A DNA stretch of 64,000 nucleotides from an uncultured Lachnospiraceae bacterium (GTDB taxonomy: Bacteria; Bacillota; Clostridia; Lachnospirales; Lachnospiraceae): the NCBI GenBank assembly GCA_947169385.1, contig CAMVPR010000004.1, positions 1 to 64,000 of the forward strand, written 5' to 3'. The notes beneath the pieces were generated by a model. The model saw nothing but the letters and a program-made list of their open reading frames with translations, was not told the origin of the DNA and made no database searches. Numbering within the stretch: the stretch's first letter is position 1; every line of letters begins with the position of its first letter. The position numbers were made by a program, and so were the translations under genes. Of the stretch, positions 1-11,351 are shown in pieces.

Positions 1-2875
1 TTCCAATAACTGCATAAGCATCGTAATCTGCTACCGCCTTAACTATAGGAGCAAGCGCCCTAATTGCTTCAACGTTGGTAGCAAGAACTTCATCTCTGTC
101 CTTCTGTCGCATCTCGTTGGTCACTCCTGCTAAATATGCGGCAAATGAAGCAGAGCCCCATGCAGATGGTGTAAGCGGAGTATCCATATTGCTTATGGTT
201 CCGATAATGTACTTGAGCATTGTCCTGTCATCAACATCAAATTTCTCAACATATTCCGCAGCAGCTTCAAATACCTTAAATGTATCTTCAAGATTAGGAT
301 CTCTATATGAAGTGAAGAAACTGTTCCCAAATCTGCCAAATGTACATCCACAGCCATAAGCTCCACCCTTAACTCTAACGTTCATCCAGAGATATTCATA
401 CGAGAATATAACCTTTAGCACGTTAAGCGCACCGGTGTACTTGTATCCCTTCTCAATAAAGTTACCGGCTGAGGCAACATACTGAACCTGAGAAGAAGTC
501 TTGAATCCCTCGTTGTCAGGAGTAAGAACCATAGAAGGAATATTCTCGCTTTCCATATCTTCGTATAAATCCTTAACAAGCAACTCAACAGGTGCCTTAA
601 GACGCTTTAATACGTCCTCCTCATCTCCTGCAGTAATACTTATAGTAAGATGATTCTTGGTAAATAAATATCTTCTGCAAGTATTAAGGTCTACCTTAAG
701 CTGCTCAATTCTCTCATCGAAATGCTCAGACAAATCAACAAGGTACTCGTAATAACCCATGTAATCGGTTAAGTCCTTAAACTTAGAACCCTCATCAAAT
801 CTAGAGCTTGCCCTATTAGCCATAGCCAAGTGACCCGTTGAAACGAGTTCCTGCTTAACTCCCAATCTCTGCTCATTAACAATCTGTCTGATTCTCTTGT
901 CATCTGTAAACTTACTTGTAAACAGAACCTCTCTGATAAGTTCAAAAGCCTTGTCAATCTGGTCATCCATAAACTTAACTCTTGCAGCAAAGTAAGCACC
1001 AAACTGACCCTTTAACTCAACATTCTTATATGTTGCACTTCCCATCGATACACCACCGGTGTAAAGATTGAACTCACTGTTAAGATCCTGATAAGTGTAA
1101 TGCTCTGTATCTACCTCTCTTAAAAGGCTGATAAACAGGCTTGATACAGGAATAAGATCAACCGGCAAAGACTTCATATCAAAGCAAATGCTGAGATAAG
1201 AGATTCCATTTGTAAATATCGGTTGATGACAAACCTTAACTCCACAAACCTCTTTCACAATATTAGAAAACGGTCTAATCTTTGGTTCCAAGTCAGAAAG
1301 TTTAAGAAGAGGTATCTTCTTTATGTCTTCTTCTGAGTCCTCTCTATCCTGGAATATCTTAAGATCTTCGGTCGCTTTAACCATTGCCTCTAATTCTTCA
1401 TTGGACATGGAAGCCTTAAGGTCAGCAAGTTTCTTGGCAACTCTCTCATCCTCAACTTTGGTAAGTCCCTTCTCAGGCTTCATAACAACCAAAGATGCGT
1501 GAGTATTATCTAATATATATTCTTGAATGATATCTTCGAAAAATGTTGTGTCAATCTTCTCTCTAAGCTCTTTAAAGACATCCTCAAGCTCCATATGATC
1601 AAATACTGCTTCATCATCATATAACCAGCTTCCAAACATCTTAAGACCATACATAAGTCCCTTTGGATATTGACCAAAGTTAGCCTCTCTATACTGGAAT
1701 TCAAACAGGTTGATTGAAGCCTTGATTGCCTTCTTATCAAGTCCTGACTCGACAAGATTATTAAGCGTATCTCTTATCACCTTAACAAAGTCTTCACTCT
1801 TAGCAGCATCCGTATTAGAAGCAATAATAGAGAAGAAAGGCTGCGCTATATCTCCCTCATACTGAGAGTATATATCCTGACCAATCCCTGCTTCTAACAA
1901 AGCTTCACGAAGTGGTGCTCCCGGCTGAGTGATCAATATATAATCAAGTACTGTCATTGCAAGTCCCAGTTTCACATCAGTACTTGAACCGATTGAAACA
2001 TTGTAACTTAAGTATGACTTGTCCTTATCGTCCTCTTCAGATGCAATAGCGTAAGTCTTCTCTGACCTTACCATCTCGTCAAATGCAATCTGGTAACCAA
2101 TCTTAGAATCCACCTCGAGATAATCGTATTTAGAGAGGTACTCCTCATCTATAAACTTAAGTTTCTCCTCTACGTCCATATCTCCGTAAAGATAAATATA
2201 AGAGTTAGATGGATGATAATAAGTCTTATGAAACTCAATAAACTCCTCGTATGTGAGATCAGGAATGTATTTAGGATCTCCGCCCGATTCAAAAGAATAA
2301 GTGGTGTCAGGATAAAGAGTAGACATATTAAACCTGTCAAGAACCGACTCAGGACTTGAATAAACACCCTTCATCTCGTTATATACAACACCGTTATAGA
2401 TAATATCTGAATCGGTGGAATCAAGCTCGTAGTGCCATCCTTCCTGTCTCATAATCTCAGGATATTTGTAAATGTTTGGGTGAAATACCGCATCAAGATA
2501 CACATCCATAAGATTCTGAAAATCCTGATTGTTACAGCTTGCAACAGGATATACAGTCTTGTCAGGATATGTCATTGCGTTAAGAAATGTGTTAAGTGAG
2601 CCCTTAGCAAGCTCTACAAATGGATCCTTGATAGGAAACTTATCAGAACCACAAAGTACGCTGTGCTCCATAATATGAGGAACTCCGGTATTGTTGTAGA
2701 CAGGGGTTCTGAATCCAATCGTAAACACCTTATTGTCGTCGTCATTTGAAATAACTGCTACTCTAGCCTTGGTCTTGGTATGCAAAAAAACGTAACCGAC
2801 ACCGTTGACATTAGGTAAATCTTCAATAGCTTTAAGTGTATATGCTCCATATTCCTGTCCTATGTTATCGTACAT
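1..2875 (-). CDS. M16C-family zinc metalloprotease (presequence protease/insulinase-like), 3' end outside window
   Basis: Continuous minus-strand reading frame from ATG at 2875 to the window edge (missing from the ORF track because it has no stop); translation MYDNIGQEYGAYTLKAIEDL...GVPHIMEHSVLCGSDKFPIKDPF contains the inverted zinc motif HxxEH. Confidence 0.93.
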   Translation of the reverse strand, partial: MYDNIGQEYGAYTLKAIEDLPNVNGVGYVFLHTKTKARVAVISNDDDNKVFTIGFRTPVYNNTGVPHIMEHSVLCGSDKFPIKDPFVELAKGSLNTFLNAMTYPDKTVYPVASCNNQDFQNLMDVYLDAVFHPNIYKYPEIMRQEGWHYELDSTDSDIIYNGVVYNEMKGVYSSPESVLDRFNMSTLYPDTTYSFESGGDPKYIPDLTYEEFIEFHKTYYHPSNSYIYLYGDMDVEEKLKFIDEEYLSKYDYLEVDSKIGYQIAFDEMVRSEKTYAIASEEDDKDKSYLSYNVSIGSSTDVKLGLAMTVLDYILITQPGAPLREALLEAGIGQDIYSQYEGDIAQPFFSIIASNTDAAKSEDFVKVIRDTLNNLVESGLDKKAIKASINLFEFQYREANFGQYPKGLMYGLKMFGSWLYDDEAVFDHMELEDVFKELREKIDTTFFEDIIQEYILDNTHASLVVMKPEKGLTKVEDERVAKKLADLKASMSNEELEAMVKATEDLKIFQDREDSEEDIKKIPLLKLSDLEPKIRPFSNIVKEVCGVKVCHQPIFTNGISYLSICFDMKSLPVDLIPVSSLFISLLREVDTEHYTYQDLNSEFNLYTGGVSMGSATYKNVELKGQFGAYFAARVKFMDDQIDKAFELIREVLFTSKFTDDKRIRQIVNEQRLGVKQELVSTGHLAMANRASSRFDEGSKFKDLTDYMGYYEYLVDLSEHFDERIEQLKVDLNTCRRYLFTKNHLTISITAGDEEDVLKRLKAPVELLVKDLYEDMESENIPSMVLTPDNEGFKTSSQVQYVASAGNFIEKGYKYTGALNVLKVIFSYEYLWMNVRVKGGAYGCGCTFGRFGNSFFTSYRDPNLEDTFKVFEAAAEYVEKFDVDDRTMLKYIIGTISNMDTPLTPSAWGSASFAAYLAGVTNEMRQKDRDEVLATNVEAIRALAPIVKAVADYDAYAVIG

Positions 2876-2904
2876 ATCTAACCTCCTATTTAAAACGCAA
2901 TAAA

Positions 2905-2940
2905 CGTCAAGCTATCACAATAGCAATAGCCTGACGCTGG
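2905..2940 (-). terminator. Hairpin downstream of guaB, probable terminator
   Basis: Minus strand GCGTCAGGCTATTGC...ATAGCTTGACG followed by TTTATTGCGTTTT. Confidence 0.5.
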
Positions 2941-2958
2941 TGTTACTTAAATCTTATA

Positions 2959-4428
<1,470 letters not shown>

Positions 4429-4557
4429 TTATAATTCATTAACAATTAGATATAATGTATGATGATAACAAATGTTACAGAAAAAATCAACAAGCATTAT
4501 TACTATATTATAATATTTTTTTGTTATATTTTTATACACCGCGAAAATACTGATAAA

Positions 4558-4980
4558 TTAGCGGTATCTGTTATCTGTAACAGTAAAAGTATATGTGTCG
4601 CTGCCTATAACGAAATTACTCTCAACCCCCAGCTTAAATACACCCTTCTTAACCTGTTTGCCTGATTCGTCTTTAAACTGTCCGTCTTCTACAGTAAATT
4701 CTATCGTACCATCATGAGATATCTTGTCGATATATAGACTTGTATCACATATCTTAATTGTCTCATGAGATAAATACTCCTGCTCAAGCACAACAATCCC
4801 GGATGAAGGATTGACATAATCTTCATCCGTTGATGTCTCAATATAGTCTTCACCGGTAACCTTAAGTGTAGCCCATGTATTCTTAAGCATATAATCGTGA
4901 ATCCCATATGTCACCACACCGGTAAATATAACACCTAGAATCAATACAATTGATACAATCTTAAGTACAGTCTGTCTCAT
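4558..4980 (-). CDS. Small membrane-anchored/secreted hypothetical protein
   Basis: 140 aa with N-terminal hydrophobic segment VLKIVSIVLILGVIFTGVVTYG; no recognised domain. Confidence 0.7.
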   Translation of the reverse strand: MRQTVLKIVSIVLILGVIFTGVVTYGIHDYMLKNTWATLKVTGEDYIETSTDEDYVNPSSGIVVLEQEYLSHETIKICDTSLYIDKISHDGTIEFTVEDGQFKDESGKQVKKGVFKLGVESNFVIGSDTYTFTVTDNRYR

Positions 4981-5000
4981 ACCCTCTCACCTAATCCCTC

Positions 5001-5645
5001 TTAAACAACAAATGATAATATATCTTGAGGACTGTCTGCTATATAGGTAGCACCTGCGTTATTCAGTTCTTCATAAGAACCGTAACCATACGTCACACCT
5101 ACAGACTTAACACCTACGTCATTGGCAGCTTCGATGTCATAGCGTCTGTCGCCCACCATAACTACATTTGCCAAATCTGTTATCCCCTCTTCCTCGAGTG
5201 CTCTCTTTATAAGAAATGACTTGTTAGATACCCTGGACTCTTCGAAAGGTCCCACAACTCTGTCGAAATACTCACTTAGACCAACGTGTTTAACGACATC
5301 TACTGCGTAAATCTGTGGCTTAGAAGTTACAACAATGAGCTTAACTCCCGAATCCTTAATCTTTCCAAGGACATCCTTAATGCCCTCGTAAGGTGGTGCA
5401 TCAAACATTCCACCTGCTGTATAATACTCTCTATAGTACTTAATCGCCTCGGTCGCCTTCTCTTCATCAAATCCAAAGAAGTCTGTAAATGAATTGTAAA
5501 GTGGCGGTCCTATAAGCCTTAGCTCCTCTTCCCTTGAATTAAGCTTAATTCCGTACTTATCGAGAGCATATCTATATGATGCTAGTATCCCGAACTCAGA
5601 CTGCGTAAGCGTCCCGTCAAGATCAAAAAATGCGTATTTAAACAT
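5001..5645 (-). CDS. HAD-superfamily hydrolase, phosphoglycolate phosphatase-like
   Basis: FFDLDGTLTQSE motif I, VVTSKP, GDRRYDI; start set at MFKYAFF because the longer ORF start lies in a dispersed repeat. Confidence 0.93.
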   Translation of the reverse strand: MFKYAFFDLDGTLTQSEFGILASYRYALDKYGIKLNSREEELRLIGPPLYNSFTDFFGFDEEKATEAIKYYREYYTAGGMFDAPPYEGIKDVLGKIKDSGVKLIVVTSKPQIYAVDVVKHVGLSEYFDRVVGPFEESRVSNKSFLIKRALEEEGITDLANVVMVGDRRYDIEAANDVGVKSVGVTYGYGSYEELNNAGATYIADSPQDILSFVV

Positions 5646-5666
5646 ATGATTAACTCTTTCTATATT

Positions 5667-5690
5667 CGTAGCGGAGCACAGTGTGCTCCA
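5667..5690. repeat. Dispersed palindromic repeat (partial copy) CGTAGCGGAGCACAGTGTGCTCCA
   Basis: Shares the CGTAGCG arm and GGAGCAC...GTGCTCC palindrome with copies at 14510, 26650 and 26710. Confidence 0.75.
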
Positions 5691-5699
5691 CAAATAAAT

Positions 5700-6608
5700 T
5701 CACCCTAAATCGTAAGGTGTCACCTGGTATACATAATAATTGAGCCAATTGTAATAAAGTGTATTGGCATGGCATCTCCAGGTCTTGCTAGGATGATTAT
5801 CCGGATCATCATCAGGATAATAATTCTCAGGTATATCAGGATCAAGTCCTCTGGCAATATCCCTTCTATACTCGCTGTCAAGCGTCATAACATCATACTC
5901 CGGATGCCCGGTCACAAATATATTCTTACCCTCATCTCCGATGATAAGATAAGCGCCGTGATTCTTAGAATCTGCAACTATCTCAAGACGGTCATTGGCC
6001 TTGATTGCAGCCCTCGAAGCCTCAGTATATCTTGACTGTGGTGCCATAAAAGTATCATCAAATCCTCTTACAAGAGGAGTCTTCCTGTGATATGTCTTAT
6101 ATCTGTAAACTCCTGAAAGCTTCTTAGGGAGGTTAAGCTTAGGTATGCCATAACGATAGTAAAGTCCCGCCTGAGCTCCCCAGCATATATGAATCGTAGA
6201 AGTAACATTTGTCTCCGACCAATCCATAATCTCCTTCAACTCATCCCAGTACTCAACATCCTCGAAATCCATCTTCTCAACAGGAGCACCGGTAATCATC
6301 AAACCGTCAAATTTTCTTGATTTAATCTCGTCAAATGTAGAATAAAACCTCTCAAGATGTTCTTTATCAGTGTGCTTACTCTCATAAGACCTGGTCCTTA
6401 TAAGAGTAATATTAAGCTGCAAAGGAGTGTTAGAAAGGCTTCTAAAAAGATCAAGCTCCGTACTCTCCTTAAGCGGCATAAGATTAAGAATAAGAATCTC
6501 AAGCGGACGAATATCCTGACTCATCGCACGATTCTCATCCATAACAAATATATTCTCATCCTCTAATATCTTCTTAACCGGTATATCATTGTCTATTCTT
6601 ATAGGCAT
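5700..6608 (-). CDS. metA: Homoserine O-acyltransferase (MetA family)
   Basis: MPIRIDNDIPVKKILEDENIFVM..., ICWGAQAGLYYRYGIPK, VTGHPEYD typical of MetA; acyl donor (succinyl/acetyl) not resolved. Confidence 0.95.
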   Translation of the reverse strand: MPIRIDNDIPVKKILEDENIFVMDENRAMSQDIRPLEILILNLMPLKESTELDLFRSLSNTPLQLNITLIRTRSYESKHTDKEHLERFYSTFDEIKSRKFDGLMITGAPVEKMDFEDVEYWDELKEIMDWSETNVTSTIHICWGAQAGLYYRYGIPKLNLPKKLSGVYRYKTYHRKTPLVRGFDDTFMAPQSRYTEASRAAIKANDRLEIVADSKNHGAYLIIGDEGKNIFVTGHPEYDVMTLDSEYRRDIARGLDPDIPENYYPDDDPDNHPSKTWRCHANTLYYNWLNYYVYQVTPYDLG

Positions 6609-6622
6609 ATCATCACCTCATT

Positions 6623-8155
6623 TTAGTCAAATAATCTCGCTTCCCTTAAAACAAGCTTCTTATTCTTACTCCAGATTCCTTTGAACTGACTCTGTGGAAC
6701 CGGATTGCAGTACCTTCCAACCTCAATGGTAATGCTAGGCACCTTCTTGGTATACATAAAATACTCTCTTAAATTGCCGTATCCACTTGAACCATAACCA
6801 ACAGCCTCGCTCGCTAAATACTTGGTCGTATTCTTGGCAACTTTATACATCCTCTTGGTATTCTTATAAGCTGCAGCACTGGACCTTATACCACCAAATA
6901 TAATGCTTCCCATGGTATGATAGTTAACAGCGCCCTTAAGCCCCTTAGACTTAAGACTGGTGATAAGTTTAGAGATAGCTCTCGTCTCCTTCTCACTTGA
7001 AGCCTTGGCACCGGAATAGCCTTCCTGTCCCCTTATTCCACGCCTTCTAAACTTATATGCGTAGTTGCGATTAAGATCAACACCTCTGGCATTGGACTTC
7101 CACTGCCTTGAATATCCCGGCATCTTCTTAAGCTTGGCTCTTAACGTCTTGTTCCTGATAGAATTAAACCCGCTCTGGGATATAGTGACACCGTCAGGAT
7201 TGGCCATAGGTACAAAATGAATACATATATTATCTAGAGTTGCTGAAACACTCTTGCCGTCAATCTTACTGTAATAATTCTGCAAGTAATACTCAATCTG
7301 CGACATAGTAACAACCGTAGTCATATACTCTCTCGCGTGAATTGAAGCCACGACCATAAGAGACTTCTTGGCGTTAGGATTACCGACTGTAACATCGTAA
7401 AGATTGCGGTTATCCTCACTCTTACCAAAGACATGAGACTTAACAATACCATGATAATTCTTACAAAGGAGTGCAATATCTCCCTTCATCTCAGTATATG
7501 TATACTTCTGATGTCCGGTCGCAACAATCTTAGCGTTCTTAAATGTGATTGAATTCTCTAATCCTTTAATAATGCCATCGCCACTTACATAATAACTTGC
7601 GTCCCTTGATGCATCTGACGAAGCCTCCATAGAAGCGTTGGTATCCATAACAGGAACAATCTTATACTCGTAGGTCTTGCCGTACTTAACAGAAGAATCA
7701 GTATACTTACATTCATATACAAATGAAACCAGCTTATAAGAGGCGCTCGGAGCCTTCTTATATACCAGATATCCTGTAGCTTGATATACGCCCGTCCAAC
7801 TGACAACAACCTTACTCTTACCATGTGCTGTAAGATAGATGCTGTCAACCTTACTAGCCTCACTAAAAGGAGCATCTGACGAAGCCTCCGATGACGCTTC
7901 TGCACTTGATATATCTACGCTTACAGCTTCAGTTGTTGAAACCTCGGTAGTCATAACCTCCGTTGTAACTTCTGTCTTGACCTCACTCGTGGCTTTATAA
8001 GCATCAGAAGACACAGCATCATCAGATGCATCAGCACTTACCGTAGCAGCGCTCGAATCTCCCGAAGCCTCCTCGGCATAAACCATATTAAAAGAAGTTG
8101 CAATTATTGCAAATGCAATAACAAGTGCCACTATCCTTTTAAACCTCTTCATCAT
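6623..8155 (-). CDS. Secreted M14-family zinc carboxypeptidase with Ser/Ala/Asp-rich linkers and a fibronectin-III-like segment
   Basis: Signal peptide; HAREYMTTV, NPDG, GVDLNRNYAYKFR, YHTMG, TIEVG; N-terminal ASSDASSEAS tracts. Confidence 0.9.
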   Translation of the reverse strand: MMKRFKRIVALVIAFAIIATSFNMVYAEEASGDSSAATVSADASDDAVSSDAYKATSEVKTEVTTEVMTTEVSTTEAVSVDISSAEASSEASSDAPFSEASKVDSIYLTAHGKSKVVVSWTGVYQATGYLVYKKAPSASYKLVSFVYECKYTDSSVKYGKTYEYKIVPVMDTNASMEASSDASRDASYYVSGDGIIKGLENSITFKNAKIVATGHQKYTYTEMKGDIALLCKNYHGIVKSHVFGKSEDNRNLYDVTVGNPNAKKSLMVVASIHAREYMTTVVTMSQIEYYLQNYYSKIDGKSVSATLDNICIHFVPMANPDGVTISQSGFNSIRNKTLRAKLKKMPGYSRQWKSNARGVDLNRNYAYKFRRRGIRGQEGYSGAKASSEKETRAISKLITSLKSKGLKGAVNYHTMGSIIFGGIRSSAAAYKNTKRMYKVAKNTTKYLASEAVGYGSSGYGNLREYFMYTKKVPSITIEVGRYCNPVPQSQFKGIWSKNKKLVLREARLFD

Positions 8156-8222
8156 CTTCTCTCTTATCCTTCTAAATTAATTAGGGGCCGATAAAATCGA
8201 CCCCCGATAAAGTGTCTATAAA

Positions 8223-10310
8223 TTACATCTTCTCAGAAAGCTGAAGATTAATTCTTCCCATTCTGTCAACCTCTAAGACTTTAACCTTAACCTTGTCTCC
8301 GATGTTAACAACATCCTCAACCTTCTCAACTCTATCTTTAGAGAGCTTAGAAATATGAATCAATCCATCCTTGTTAGGAGCTAACTGCACGAAAGCACCG
8401 AAGTTCATAATTCTTACAACTTCACCTTCATAAACTGCGCCAACTTCGATAGGATCAACTATAGAACGAATAATCTTATATGCCTTATCCATGCCTTCCT
8501 GCTCTACGCCACAGATAAATACAACACCCTCTTCGCTGATGTCAATCTTAACTCCGGTCTCCTCGATAATCTTGTTGATTGTCTTACCGCGCTGACCGAT
8601 AACCTCGCTAATCTTCTCAACATCAACCTTAGTCTGAATAATCTTAGGTGCGTACTCTCCAACGTGATCTCTAGGCTCAGCAATTGCATTGCTCATACAC
8701 TCATCCATGATGAAGTTACGAGCCTCATGAGCACGACGGATAGCCTCCTCAACGATAGGACGGGTAAGTCCGTGAATCTTGATATCCATCTGGATAGCAC
8801 TGATACCATCATGAGTACCGGTTACCTTAAAGTCCATATCTCCGAAGAAATCCTCTAAGCCCTGAATATCTGTAAGCACAAGATAATCATCATCAGTATC
8901 TCCGGTAACCAGACCACAAGAAATACCTGCAACCATATCCTTAAGAGGAACACCGGCTGCCATCAATGCCATACATGAAGAACATGTAGAAGCCATAGAT
9001 GTTGAACCGTTAGACTCAAATGTCTCTGATACTGAACGAATAGCGTATGGGAACTCTTCCTCTGAAGGAAGTACAGGAATCAATGCTCTCTCTGCTAACG
9101 CACCATGTCCAATCTCACGACGTCCAGGTCCTCTTGAAGGCTTGGTCTCACCAACTGAGTATGAAGGGAAATTGTAATGATGGATGTAACGTTTCTTGGT
9201 TACATTATCATCAAGACCGTCTACCTTCTGTGCCTCTGAAAGAGGTGCCAATGTAACTACGTTACAGATCTGTGTCTGTCCACGAGTGAACATTGCTGAA
9301 CCGTGTACTCTAGGAATAAGGTCGATCTCAGCAGACAAAGGTCTGATCTGATCGATTGCTCTTCCGTCAGGACGCTTGTGATCCTTCAAAATCATCTTAC
9401 GAACTGTCTTCTTCTGATACTGATAAACAGCATCTCCTAAGAGTGCAAGATACTCTTCATTATCTGCAAATGCTTCCTCTAACTTAGCGGTTACATTTCT
9501 GATGTTCTCTTCTCTAACCTGCTTCTCGTCTGTAAATACAGCCTTCTCCATCTCCTCAGGAGGAACGATCTCTTTAATCTTGTTGAACATCTCCTCAGGA
9601 ATTACATAGTGCTCATACTCGTGCTTGGTCTTACCACATGTAGCAACAATGTTCTCAATAAACTCAATAATTGTCTGGTTAACATCATGACACTTGTAGA
9701 TAGCCTCGATCATCTTGTCGTCAGGAATTAAGTTAGCACCTGCCTCAATCATGATAACCTTCTCTTTGGTAGAAGCAACTGTGAGCTTTAAGTCTCCTGA
9801 TGCCCACTGCTCCTGAGTAGGGTTAACGATGAACTCTCCATCGATCATACCCATCTGTGTCATTGCACAAGGTCCGTCAAAAGGAATATCTGAAATACAT
9901 GTAGCAATTGATGAACCGAGCATAGCAACAAGCTCAGGTCTGCAATCAGGATCAACACTCATAACAAGGTTGTTAAGAGTTACATCATTACGATAATCCT
10001 TAGGGAACAAAGGACGCATAGGTCTATCGATAACGCGGGCTGTAAGAACTGAGTTCTCAGAAGCCTTACCCTCACGCTTATTGAATCCTCCAGGAATCTT
10101 ACCTACTGCGTACATCTTCTCCTCGAACTCAACTGAAAGAGGGAAGAAATCAATACCATCTCTAGGCTTCTCAGATGCTGTTGCAGTTGAAAGAACTGTG
10201 GTATCACCATAGTGCATAAATGCGCATCCGTTAGCCTGCTTGCCTACTCTGTCTACATCGACGGTCAACGTTCTGCCGGCAAGCTCCATACTAAAACTCT
10301 TATAAGCCAT
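8223..10310 (-). CDS. pnp: Polyribonucleotide nucleotidyltransferase (PNPase)
   Basis: 695 aa; RPLFPKDYRNDV, FTRGQTQ, GPGRREIGHGALAERAL, C-terminal KH and S1 domains. Confidence 0.98.
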   Translation of the reverse strand: MAYKSFSMELAGRTLTVDVDRVGKQANGCAFMHYGDTTVLSTATASEKPRDGIDFFPLSVEFEEKMYAVGKIPGGFNKREGKASENSVLTARVIDRPMRPLFPKDYRNDVTLNNLVMSVDPDCRPELVAMLGSSIATCISDIPFDGPCAMTQMGMIDGEFIVNPTQEQWASGDLKLTVASTKEKVIMIEAGANLIPDDKMIEAIYKCHDVNQTIIEFIENIVATCGKTKHEYEHYVIPEEMFNKIKEIVPPEEMEKAVFTDEKQVREENIRNVTAKLEEAFADNEEYLALLGDAVYQYQKKTVRKMILKDHKRPDGRAIDQIRPLSAEIDLIPRVHGSAMFTRGQTQICNVVTLAPLSEAQKVDGLDDNVTKKRYIHHYNFPSYSVGETKPSRGPGRREIGHGALAERALIPVLPSEEEFPYAIRSVSETFESNGSTSMASTCSSCMALMAAGVPLKDMVAGISCGLVTGDTDDDYLVLTDIQGLEDFFGDMDFKVTGTHDGISAIQMDIKIHGLTRPIVEEAIRRAHEARNFIMDECMSNAIAEPRDHVGEYAPKIIQTKVDVEKISEVIGQRGKTINKIIEETGVKIDISEEGVVFICGVEQEGMDKAYKIIRSIVDPIEVGAVYEGEVVRIMNFGAFVQLAPNKDGLIHISKLSKDRVEKVEDVVNIGDKVKVKVLEVDRMGRINLQLSEKM

Positions 10311-10321
10311 AATGACTCTCC

Positions 10322-10368
10322 TTTCGGGATATACCCTATAATTTATTCTTAACAGGCTATTCCCGAAA
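10322..10368 (-). promoter_or_regulatory. pnp leader hairpin abutting the ribosome-binding site
   Basis: Minus strand TTTCGGGA(N~31)TCCCGAAA directly followed by GGAG before the pnp ATG. Confidence 0.5.
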
Positions 10369-10517
10369 CCACTTAGCAGCTCTATGATACATAAAACTCC
10401 TAAGAAGTCTCGGATTCATCTATACGAATGTATAAATATAAAGCCCGTATTAAGACATTATAACACTATTAAAAACATTTTTCTACTAAAATCTTAAGCG
10501 TAACAAAATATCTTTTT

Positions 10518-10592
10518 AAGATCCTTCGGAACGATGTTCCTCAGGATGACATGGGTAGTTTTGTCATTCTTAAGCGAGGCGAAGAATCTTTA
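10518..10592. repeat. Dispersed inverted-type repeat related to GATTCTTCGCTTCGCTCAGAATGACA
   Basis: aagatccttcggaacgatgttcctcaggatgaca...tgtcattcttaagcgaggcgaagaatctt; similar units at 26590 and 31600. Confidence 0.65.
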
Positions 10593-11339
10593 TACCATAT
10601 ACTTTATTATGCTTCTCATGTCCTCGATGTCAACCTGTCCCGGCGCCGACTCCTTCCCAACATTTGCAAATGTAATTGCATTGCCAAAAGCACCGACACT
10701 AAGCCTTGAAATCACCCCGAGCTTACCCATCGACATAGTTGCAACCGGCGTATCAGGATATCTCTCTCCAACCGAATAAGCCGAATCCAAAAGATTAATC
10801 ACATCCCTTGCACTGTTAGGCATAACCGCGAGTTTAGCAACATCTGCACCGCTCTTGATAAGCTTACCCAATATAAGAACAATATCCGTCTTCCCCGGAG
10901 TCTTGTCAAAATCATGATACGAAGCAATGACCTTAACTCCTTTATCCTGGATGGTCTTAATAAGGTTAGGCGTATCTTCATTAAAATACACTTCAACATC
11001 TATCGCATCAACAAGTTCCGACTCGGCTACACTCGTAATAATATCAGAATACACTTCATAGGTGACTTTCGCTTCTCCACCTTCTCTTGACGTTCTTATT
11101 GTAAACAACAAAGGAATATCCTTAACTATATTTCTGATGCTGTCTAAACAAGCAGTAAGCTTGGCTTTCTCATATAATCCGTCATAGAAATCCGCACGAA
11201 ATTCAATAATATCCGGAGTGTACTTAGATATAGAAAATGCCTGCATCCCTATATCATCCATATTGCGCCCCACTATCGGAACCGCAATCGCAGTATGTCC
11301 CCCTCCGATTATTGTATTTCTAATGTTAACATTTGCCAT
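10590..11339 (-). CDS. aroD: Type I 3-dehydroquinate dehydratase
   Basis: EFRADFYDGL, FTIRTSREGGEA, ASYHDFDKTP, AKLAVMP, MSMGKLGVISRL. Confidence 0.95.
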   Translation of the reverse strand: MANVNIRNTIIGGGHTAIAVPIVGRNMDDIGMQAFSISKYTPDIIEFRADFYDGLYEKAKLTACLDSIRNIVKDIPLLFTIRTSREGGEAKVTYEVYSDIITSVAESELVDAIDVEVYFNEDTPNLIKTIQDKGVKVIASYHDFDKTPGKTDIVLILGKLIKSGADVAKLAVMPNSARDVINLLDSAYSVGERYPDTPVATMSMGKLGVISRLSVGAFGNAITFANVGKESAPGQVDIEDMRSIIKYMV

Positions 11340-11351
11340 AATATCCACCTA

